Assembly (NCBI GenBank): GCA_964460115.1
Contig: CAYWPR010000022.1
Location: 1 to 64,000, forward strand
DNA from: JAEUJZ01 sp964460115
GTDB taxonomy: Bacteria; Myxococcota_A; Polyangia; Palsa-1104; JAEUJZ01
Length of the DNA stretch: 64,000 bases
Direction of reading: 5' to 3'
Under the pieces are notes generated by a model. That model ran no database searches. It had not been told where the DNA came from and saw only the letters and a program-made list of their open reading frames with translations. Every line of letters begins with the position of its first letter. Position 1 is the stretch's first letter. A program made the position numbers and the translations under genes. This document shows positions 58,095 through 64,000 of the stretch, piece by piece.

Positions 58095-58583
58095 ATGGCC
58101 ATGATTCCTAGCGAGATATGTCGCCTGCTTGGTGAAAACAAATTCAAAGAGATGTTCCTGTCGCTCAATGCCGCAGCGATGAAGCTGTCGCTTGGCGAGG
58201 TGGGACTCCCATCGGTGCGTCCGCCGGGGCAAACCAGCACCCGCAAGCGCAACGAGGAATGGGCGCGGCGGCTGTGGCAGTCCATGCGTTCGGACCATCC
58301 CTCGCCGTGCAAAGTCTTCTTGTTTGAGTGGCTGCGTCAGACACGTCACGGCATGCTGGCGGCATTTTTGGATCATCTTGGCGTGGTTCATCAAAAAGGC
58401 CTCACCGATGCCGATTTCATGAAGGAAATGCCCGACGAAAAGCTGCTTGGCGCGGCGCAAATGCTGCTGGCGCATCCCAATTTTGCGCGCCAAGACGTGG
58501 CGGCATACCTATTGTTTCTGGACTACAGCAACGAAACGGACCGCTTTAGCGGATTGCAACTGGACAAGGCGCTTTCCTCCTAA
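58095..58583 (+). CDS. small helical protein of unknown function
   Basis: The 162-residue product is mostly helical, neutral to basic, with no signal peptide or membrane helix. Recognisable features are EICRLLGENKFKEMFLSL at the start, a Pro/Arg/Thr-rich loop (PSVRPPGQTSTRKR) and a repeated helical pattern around KVFLFEWLRQTRHGMLAAFL and KLLGAAQMLLAHPNFARQDV, ending in LFLDYS. I cannot name the family. It starts 54 bases after the FGE-like gene and ends eight bases before dacB, so the three may be one operon. Confidence 0.7.
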   Translation: MAMIPSEICRLLGENKFKEMFLSLNAAAMKLSLGEVGLPSVRPPGQTSTRKRNEEWARRLWQSMRSDHPSPCKVFLFEWLRQTRHGMLAAFLDHLGVVHQKGLTDADFMKEMPDEKLLGAAQMLLAHPNFARQDVAAYLLFLDYSNETDRFSGLQLDKALSS

Positions 58584-58591
58584 CGTGGCCT

Positions 58592-60247
58592 TTGCTTCTG
58601 ACGCGTTACAATGTTCGAGTGTTGCGGCATTGCCTAAAAGGATGGGCGCTGCTCGGTTTTTTGTTGCCAGCCATCGCTTATGCCCAAGTCGGGCTGCGCG
58701 TTGCCTCAATACGGCAACCGGTAGCCGCAGCGACGATACGGGAAGACGCGCGAGCATTTCGGCTGCGGCAGCAGATCTCTGACATTCTGAAAATGCCGCT
58801 TTTGCGCCGGGCGCGCGTCGGTGTGGAAATCCTTAAGGCCAATAGCGGCGCTGAGGTGCTCAACCACAATGCCGACGCTCTTTTTAATCCCGCCTCGAAC
58901 ACCAAGATTCTGACCACGGCGGCGGCGCTGTCCACGTTGGGAAGCGATTTTCGCTATCGCACCGTATTGCTTGCTACCCCGCAAAATGCCGACTTGTCGG
59001 TGGCAGAAACACCGGCGCTGTCGCGAGGAATTTTGCACGGCGATGTGTTTTTGCAGGGCAGCGGCGATCCTTTGCTGCATCCGCAAGACCTGGCCACCTT
59101 GGCGAAAAATCTGCGCCGTGCCGGTATCGAGCATATCGATGGCGCAGTGCGTCTTGACAACCAGTTGCGCGATATCGCAACGCTGACCGGGGCCGCCGCG
59201 GCGCCAAGCTATGGACACGGCGCGCTGATGCTGAATGGCGATCGCTATTCGGTGCATGTTACGCCGGGCGAGCTCGGTCATGCCGCCGTGGTGTGGGTAG
59301 GACCGCGGCAGCCTTATTTCGTCCTGCACAACTTGGTCAAAACCGTGCGCGGTCAGCGCAGCCGCGTTCTTGTCGATCACGAGCGGCGCGATGGGCAATT
59401 GGTGGTCACTGTACGCGGTCGCATTGGAATCAAAAGCCGCTTGGTACGCGTTCGCCGGCAACTTGCGGATAGCAACGCCTGGGTGGCCGCGACGCTTGGT
59501 GCCGCCCTGACCGACTTTGGCATCACGGTACGCGATGGAGTAAAAATCGGCCCGCCGCCCCCGGGGCCGCTGCAAGTCGTCGCCGAGTATACCTCGGAGC
59601 CGCTTTCGAAGATTTGTCACGTCATCAACAAAGACAGCAACAATTTCGTCGCCGACAATTTGTTTAAGACGTTGGGAGCAGCGCGTTACGGATTGCCCGG
59701 GACCTTGGAAAAAGGCGCCCGTGCGGTGGCTGAATGGCTGCTGCCTCTGGGTTTTGGACCGGGCCGCGTTCACCTTGTCAACGGTTCGGGTTTGACGCAT
59801 GACAACCGCCTGCGGCCGGCCGACCTTGGGCAATTGCTTTACAAGCTGTACCACTCGCTGGAGCTTGGCCCAGAGTTTTTGCAGTCGCTGGCCATCGGCG
59901 GCATTGATGGGACGATTCATCATCGCTTTCACGGCTCCCTAGCTGGCCTAGTACGCGGCAAGACCGGTACATTGTCCGGGGTCTCGGTTTTGTCCGGATA
60001 TGTCGGCGACCGCCCCGGGCAGGATGTCATGATCTTTTGCATTTTCATCGAGGGCTTTCGCGGTCGACGGCTGACGGCCATTCGTCAAGCCCAAGCGCAA
60101 ATTGTGGAAGCCTTGATGCGCTTTGTACGCGACGGCGAGCGACCAGGTGGACCGGCCTTCACGCCGCGGGAGCCTCCAACTGAGGTGCCTGCGGCGCCAG
60201 ACGCCCCGACGGAGCGCCTAAGCGACGGAGACGGTGAAGATGCCTGA
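58592..60247 (+). CDS. dacB: PBP4 (DacB), D-Ala-D-Ala carboxypeptidase/endopeptidase
   Basis: A class C low-molecular-weight penicillin-binding protein that trims or cuts peptidoglycan peptides in the periplasm. The 551-residue protein has a signal peptide (ALLGFLLPAIAYAQ) and the three active-site motifs: SNTK with Ser102 and Lys105, SNN with Ser349, and KTG at 457. Domains II and III of PBP4 fit the long insertion between the first two motifs. The C-terminal 45 residues are an acidic Pro-rich tail. The first codon is TTG; a GTG nine codons later is an alternative start and would still leave a signal peptide. Confidence 0.92.
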   Translation: MLLTRYNVRVLRHCLKGWALLGFLLPAIAYAQVGLRVASIRQPVAAATIREDARAFRLRQQISDILKMPLLRRARVGVEILKANSGAEVLNHNADALFNPASNTKILTTAAALSTLGSDFRYRTVLLATPQNADLSVAETPALSRGILHGDVFLQGSGDPLLHPQDLATLAKNLRRAGIEHIDGAVRLDNQLRDIATLTGAAAAPSYGHGALMLNGDRYSVHVTPGELGHAAVVWVGPRQPYFVLHNLVKTVRGQRSRVLVDHERRDGQLVVTVRGRIGIKSRLVRVRRQLADSNAWVAATLGAALTDFGITVRDGVKIGPPPPGPLQVVAEYTSEPLSKICHVINKDSNNFVADNLFKTLGAARYGLPGTLEKGARAVAEWLLPLGFGPGRVHLVNGSGLTHDNRLRPADLGQLLYKLYHSLELGPEFLQSLAIGGIDGTIHHRFHGSLAGLVRGKTGTLSGVSVLSGYVGDRPGQDVMIFCIFIEGFRGRRLTAIRQAQAQIVEALMRFVRDGERPGGPAFTPREPPTEVPAAPDAPTERLSDGDGEDA

Positions 60248-60567
60248 GCCGCCCGGGCACGCCGCGCCGCCCGTCTAGCCAGCAGCATCAAGGCATCAAA
60301 ACGCCGGCTGCTAAGTATCCCGTCGGCTATAGCCAAGTAGCAAGCGCGGCGCAGCCGATAAAAATGCCGCCAGCTTTCGCTGTAGGTTTCACGAGTACGG
60401 CGCTGCGAATCTCGAAAGAAAAATCGATCGGTTCGAATCAGCAGATGATTGATCAGACGAACCCGTTCTCGACGCAGTGCCTCCGACAACACTGGATCAT
60501 CAGCCAAGTTGGCGATTAGTACATTCAAAGACGATAATAAGTCCGTGGCGATGCGAGAGTAGCGCAT
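60085..60567 (-). CDS. possible small helical protein overlapping dacB
   Basis: The 160-residue product has about 105 residues of clear helical character (MRYSRIATDLLSSLNVLI, a central EALRRERVRLINHLL and RRACYLAIADGILSSRRF) that loosely recall four-helix-bundle S23/Avd-like proteins, then an Arg/Ser/Gly-rich tail that is only the antisense of dacB. The true protein may be the first 110 residues with a tail inherited from the overlap. No reverse transcriptase or variable repeat that would suggest a diversity-generating element is in the window. No ribosome binding site is convincing, so this gene needs caution. Confidence 0.45.
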   Translation of the reverse strand: MRYSRIATDLLSSLNVLIANLADDPVLSEALRRERVRLINHLLIRTDRFFFRDSQRRTRETYSESWRHFYRLRRACYLAIADGILSSRRFDALMLLARRAARRARAAQASSPSPSLRRSVGASGAAGTSVGGSRGVKAGPPGRSPSRTKRIKASTICAWA

Positions 60568-60666
60568 GCTCAGATGGCATTGCAGCGCGCGTGCCAAAGC
60601 CTAAAAAGCGCTGGTCTGCGACGCAGTGCTTAGGTCGATGGGACGACATCGGCGGATGGCTTTGTC

Positions 60667-60720
60667 CGAAACCCGGACAAGATTCGAAACCCGGACAAGA
60701 TTCGTATTCCGGACAGACTC
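60667..60720. repeat. 18-bp tandem repeats with TGTCCG/CGGACA dyads
   Basis: Two identical 18-base units (60667-60684 and 60685-60702) with the core CGAAACCCGGACAAGATT are followed by a third, degenerate unit. TGTCCG-N5-CGGACA dyads span unit 1 with its left flank. The array lies 64-117 bases before the double-kinase start. It could be a multi-site operator; spacing and copy number do not fit a CRISPR. Confidence 0.7.
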
Positions 60721-60783
60721 GCAATGCAGGCGGGCTCAACAGGGAGATTCGACCAAGGCCTGTGGTAGGATAGGACATTCACT

Positions 60784-63636
60784 GTGGCCGATAAATATCC
60801 GCGAGAGTTTGGGCGGTATACGCTGCTGGCCCCGCTGGCGCAAGGCGGGATGGGTGCCCTCTATCTAGCTTGCGTGGGCGAGAAAGGGCTTGAGCGCCTA
60901 TGCGTCATTAAGACGGTGCTGCCCCATCTTGCCGACCCCGAGTATGTGGCGCGCTTTCGCGACGAAGCCAGGGTGGTCGTTCGGCTGTCTCATGGCAATT
61001 TGGTGCCGGTCTTTGATGCCGGCATGGTCGATGGCGAGCTGTATTTGGCCATGGACTACGTCGAGGGCAAAGATCTGCGCGCGGTATGGAACCGCTGCGC
61101 CAAAAAGGGCATTGCTTTTCCCATCGACGTGGCGGTCCATATCGTGCGCGAGCTGTCGCGCGGTCTGCACTATGCGCATAATTTTGGCAGCATTAAGCTC
61201 GTGCACCGCGATGTGTCGCCGCCCAATGTGCTCATCGCGTTTTCCGGTGAAATCAAGCTGACCGATTTTGGGCTGGCCAGTTCGACCTTAAAAATCGAGA
61301 AAACCGCCGCTGGCATTATTTACGGCAAAGTTTCCTATATGTCGCCGGAGCAGGCGCGCGGCGAACCCATCGACGGGCGTACCGACATTTATGCTGCGGG
61401 CATCATTCTTTGGGAGCTTTTGACCGGGCGGCAACTGTTTCCGCAGCATCAGGGGGAAAGCAGCGATCTGATTGAACGGGTGCGCAATCCATCGATTGAT
61501 CCGCCTTCGATGCGGGCGCCGCGCGTGCCGCCGATGTTGGATCAGATTGTGCTACGTGCCCTGGCCAAGGACGCCAGCGTGCGCTATGCCACCGGAGAAC
61601 AGTTTCGCGCCGACCTGACCTCATTTTTGGCCACGCATAAAGACTATGTGGCCACCGATGCGGCGCGGGTGGCGACGTTCATGCAAGAGCTCTTCGACGA
61701 TGACATCGCGCATGAACGCGAAAGTCGGCGCGAGCTTTTGGACAATGTCTCGGACCGGTTGGCGGAAATTCATCGCCAAGAGCAGGCCGAGCACGATGCC
61801 GCCGTTGAGAAACAGCAACGCAAAGCCGATATTCTGGCCGCCATCGACCGTCGAAGTCACGAGGATCTGAATCCCTTCGAAGGAAAACTTCGTGAGGATC
61901 AGATTCCCGATGCGGTGCGCGAACAGCTTGCCGCGCACGACACCGACAAGATGCTGGGCAGTGTCATCGAGCGCTGGAAAGTCCTGCGCAAGATTGGCGA
62001 AGGCGGCATGGGCCGGGTCTTTGAAGCCGAGCATCAAGAGATTGGCCGCCGGGTGGCGATTAAGATTTTGCATCCGGTGTATTCGCGTACGCCGGAGGTA
62101 GTGGCGCGGTTTCGCATGGAAGCGCGTGCCGCTTCGCGCATCGGTCATCCCAACATCATCGAAGTGACCGACAGCGGTACGACGGTGGATGGCTCTTTTT
62201 ATTTCGTGATGGAGCTGCTTGAAGGGGTGGATGTCGCCGAGCGCTTGAAAAAAGAGCATCAGATTCCCGTCAAAGAAGCGCTGACCATCGCCCATCAGGT
62301 GGCGCAAGCGCTGGGCGCCGCGCATCAGGGCAATATCGTTCATCGCGACCTGAAGCCCGAAAACATCTTTCTAATCAACCGCGACGGCAATTCCAACTTT
62401 GTGAAAGTGCTGGATTTTGGCATTGCCAAATCGCTGGAAGAGGACCGCGTCAAACTGACCACGCCGGGCATGGCCATGGGCACCCCCGAGTACATGGCCC
62501 CCGAGCAGGCGGCGGGCAAGGATTCTGATCCGCGCAGCGATGTGTACTCGCTGGGCGCGATTTTCTATGAAATGCTCGTCGGACGTGCGCCCATCGTCGG
62601 CGAAAATCTGATGGAGATACTGATGCGCAAGGCCACCGAAGATCCGGTGGACCTGGCGACGCTGCGGCCCGATTTGCCGGCGCGGGTGACGCGGCTTGTG
62701 ATGCGGACCTTGGCGCGTACTCCCGACGCGCGACCGCAGACGATGGCCGAGCTGGCCGCTGAAATCGCGGCTTGCCTGCGCGATATCAAAGCGGGATTTG
62801 TTGAGATAGCCGGTGCGGGGACGACGGGAATCATTGCCTCGACCACGCAGCAAAGCGCCATGGCGGTGGGCACGGCCCGCCTCATCACACCCGAGCACCG
62901 GCGACGGCAGGTGCTCGGCTGGGTGGCGGTCAGCGGCGTGATGGTGGGCCTTTTGATTGGCCTTTATTGGGCGTTTAGTCCTCCTCGTACGGTGGTGACG
63001 ACGCGCCTTGATGCCGCGGCGCCAGCCAGCTTGCCGCCAAGCAATCGTCTGCCAGATGCGGGGACTTCTGTGGCCCGTCTGCCTAGTGAAGGCATTGCGC
63101 CCAAACCGCTTTCGCCGCCAGTCGTAGATCCGCCGCCGGTTGTGCGGCCCGTTCCGCAGCCGCCCCCGCCCGTGACGGCGCCTACGCCCAATCCGCCCCC
63201 CGAGATTCGACCGACCCCGCGGCCGCCTGTGGTCGTCAAAGAACGCCTGGCGACGCTGCCCATGCCGCCGCCCATCGAGCGGGTTGGCGCACTGAGCTTG
63301 ATTGAAGAAGCGCGGCTGCACAATAGCAGCGGCAAAAATGAGATCGCTTTTGACAAGTGCTACCATGCCGCCGGCAATGTTCAGGTGCGCGGCCAGGCCC
63401 TGACCTGTATGGGAGAAGCCGAGTTTGGTCGCGGCCACTACGGCGAAGCCATTCGCTGGGGCAAGCGCGCCCTGAAGGAAAGAGCCGCGCCCGGCAAGGA
63501 TGTCTACCTGCTTCTTGGCCAGTCCTATTACAAAACCGGAAATTGCAAAGAGGCGCGCTTTTACTACTTGAAGGTCATAAATGGTTCAGACAGCAACAAT
63601 CACGCCGCGCTGACCGGACTAGAGCTGTGTAAGTAG
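60784..63636 (+). CDS. tandem double-kinase Ser/Thr receptor with TPR-like C-domain
   Basis: A 950-residue protein with two complete Hanks-type kinase domains in one chain. Kinase 1 (about 8-280) has AQGGMGALYLA, VIKTV, HRDVSPPN, TDFGLAS and SYMSPEQ. A charged coiled-coil linker (about 310-390) follows. Kinase 2 (about 395-665) has GEGGMGRVFEA, AIKIL, HRDLKPEN, DFGIAKS and PEYMAPEQ. Then come a membrane helix (about 710-730), a Pro-rich stalk and an extracytoplasmic C-terminus with helical repeats and Cys residues (AIRWGKRALKER, YLLLGQSYYKTGNCKEA) that resembles TPR units. Both kinases keep all catalytic residues. The start codon is GTG and the upstream region carries 18-base repeats. Confidence 0.92.
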   Translation: MADKYPREFGRYTLLAPLAQGGMGALYLACVGEKGLERLCVIKTVLPHLADPEYVARFRDEARVVVRLSHGNLVPVFDAGMVDGELYLAMDYVEGKDLRAVWNRCAKKGIAFPIDVAVHIVRELSRGLHYAHNFGSIKLVHRDVSPPNVLIAFSGEIKLTDFGLASSTLKIEKTAAGIIYGKVSYMSPEQARGEPIDGRTDIYAAGIILWELLTGRQLFPQHQGESSDLIERVRNPSIDPPSMRAPRVPPMLDQIVLRALAKDASVRYATGEQFRADLTSFLATHKDYVATDAARVATFMQELFDDDIAHERESRRELLDNVSDRLAEIHRQEQAEHDAAVEKQQRKADILAAIDRRSHEDLNPFEGKLREDQIPDAVREQLAAHDTDKMLGSVIERWKVLRKIGEGGMGRVFEAEHQEIGRRVAIKILHPVYSRTPEVVARFRMEARAASRIGHPNIIEVTDSGTTVDGSFYFVMELLEGVDVAERLKKEHQIPVKEALTIAHQVAQALGAAHQGNIVHRDLKPENIFLINRDGNSNFVKVLDFGIAKSLEEDRVKLTTPGMAMGTPEYMAPEQAAGKDSDPRSDVYSLGAIFYEMLVGRAPIVGENLMEILMRKATEDPVDLATLRPDLPARVTRLVMRTLARTPDARPQTMAELAAEIAACLRDIKAGFVEIAGAGTTGIIASTTQQSAMAVGTARLITPEHRRRQVLGWVAVSGVMVGLLIGLYWAFSPPRTVVTTRLDAAAPASLPPSNRLPDAGTSVARLPSEGIAPKPLSPPVVDPPPVVRPVPQPPPPVTAPTPNPPPEIRPTPRPPVVVKERLATLPMPPPIERVGALSLIEEARLHNSSGKNEIAFDKCYHAAGNVQVRGQALTCMGEAEFGRGHYGEAIRWGKRALKERAAPGKDVYLLLGQSYYKTGNCKEARFYYLKVINGSDSNNHAALTGLELCK

Positions 63637-63757
63637 ACGCCAAATCCTCGGCCAAGCTGCCACGGTTTTTGAAGTGCAGTAATTTTTACGATGTACGCTA
63701 TTGCCCCTGGCGCATGCGTACAAGCCGCCTTACTTAAGTTGCTACGAGGTAATCTCT

Positions 63758-64000
63758 TTGGGACTGGCAGATCTTTTCTCGAAGGAAGCGCGCAGCCGCC
63801 GCAACCTGCAAAAGACCATTTCACGCGCCAACGAAAAATATTCACAGTCTGCAGATCGCTGGCGGGCTTTGGAACAGCTACGCGACGACGGCAGTGCCGA
63901 AGCGATCAGCGGGCTCTTGCGGCGCTTTGGTTTCAACTACGACAAAACGATTGAAGATGAGCAGGAAAAAGAGTGGGTCTATCAGACCATGTGCGAGCTC
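63758..64000 (+). CDS. HEAT-repeat protein (5' part only)
   Basis: The first 81 codons of a gene that runs off the right edge. The TTG start is supported by a GAGGT site seven bases upstream. The product (GLADLFSKEARSRRNLQK..., then RWRALEQLRDDGSAEAISGL and FNYDKTIEDEQEKEWV) recalls a myxobacterial family annotated as HEAT-repeat protein that I know by pattern. Its role is unknown; HEAT repeats usually bind proteins. It begins 121 bases after the double-kinase stop, with no obvious terminator in between. Confidence 0.7.
   Translation, partial: MGLADLFSKEARSRRNLQKTISRANEKYSQSADRWRALEQLRDDGSAEAISGLLRRFGFNYDKTIEDEQEKEWVYQTMCEL

Noticed and set aside
60085..60567. Avd-like accessory protein of a diversity-generating retroelement
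   Set aside because: There is no reverse transcriptase, template repeat or variable repeat in the window, and the similarity to Avd is only general helical character.
60667..60720. CRISPR or mobile-element end
   Set aside because: Only two full copies without unique spacers, no cas or transposase gene and no terminal inverted repeats around them.
1..64000. tRNA or rRNA genes, prophage or integrated elements
   Set aside because: No tRNA cloverleaf, rRNA segment, integrase, transposase or phage structural gene was seen in the intergenic gaps or reading frames. A tool-based search (tRNAscan, Rfam) would settle this.

Overview
The window is a GC-rich, densely packed bacterial chromosome segment with about fifty protein genes, no rRNA, tRNA, CRISPR array or insertion sequence that I can see, and no gene-free stretch above about 250 bases. 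The best guess for the source is a myxobacterium-like member of the Myxococcota (former Deltaproteobacteria), probably uncultured. This rests on three large Hanks-type Ser/Thr kinases, two of them with the HRDVSPxN catalytic loop common in that group, a GltJ/AgmX-like gliding protein, a HEAT-repeat protein of a type I associate with myxobacteria, many lipoproteins, and an alternative complex III joined to a caa3 oxidase. The taxonomic call is inference.

Region 1 (1-7.8 kb, + strand) is the downstream half of an aerobic respiratory operon: the end of actC, actD, actE, actF, a small membrane protein, a SCO copper chaperone, then coxB (CuA plus fused cytochrome c), coxA (A2-type, YSHPAV motif), coxC and coxD with a long Ala/Pro/Gln tail. 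Electrons would pass from quinol through ActE to the cytochrome c domain of CoxB and on to oxygen. Region 2 (7.8-14.2 kb) holds rsmB, an outer-membrane barrel protein, a ketosynthase-like protein without catalytic residues, a four-S1-domain RNA-binding protein, an unknown two-helix membrane protein and a 54-residue very basic protein.

Region 3 (14.2-22.1 kb, - strand) contains a STAND/NB-ARC-TPR ATPase followed 38 bases later by a fusion of a DUF455 ferritin-like domain to an ATP-grasp ligase, then uvrC and an aminotransferase. The STAND plus ferritin/ATP-grasp pair is the strongest candidate for an undescribed system. Region 4 (22.2-32 kb, + strand) is housekeeping: priA, dsbD-like, a small unknown, a UvrD/PcrA-type helicase and pyruvate carboxylase. 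Region 5 (32-37.8 kb, - strand) is a Ser/Thr kinase, a TonB-dependent receptor and mnmG in one apparent operon.

Region 6 (37.9-50.9 kb) mixes TPR and lipoprotein genes, a decayed PurL-like fragment, a family-5 solute-binding protein, a FliJ-like coiled coil, an orphan PabA/TrpG, a lipoprotein with an alpha/beta-hydrolase fold but no nucleophile serine, and a complete heavy-metal RND efflux operon (czcBAC-like). Region 7 (50.1-64 kb) has an enoyl-CoA hydratase, a cytosolic kinase facing the GltJ-like protein, an EEP-family phosphoesterase, radC, an FGE-like protein, dacB (PBP4), a small helical protein, a tandem double-kinase receptor and the start of a HEAT-repeat gene. Convergent genes repeatedly overlap at their 3' ends, and GTG and TTG starts are frequent.
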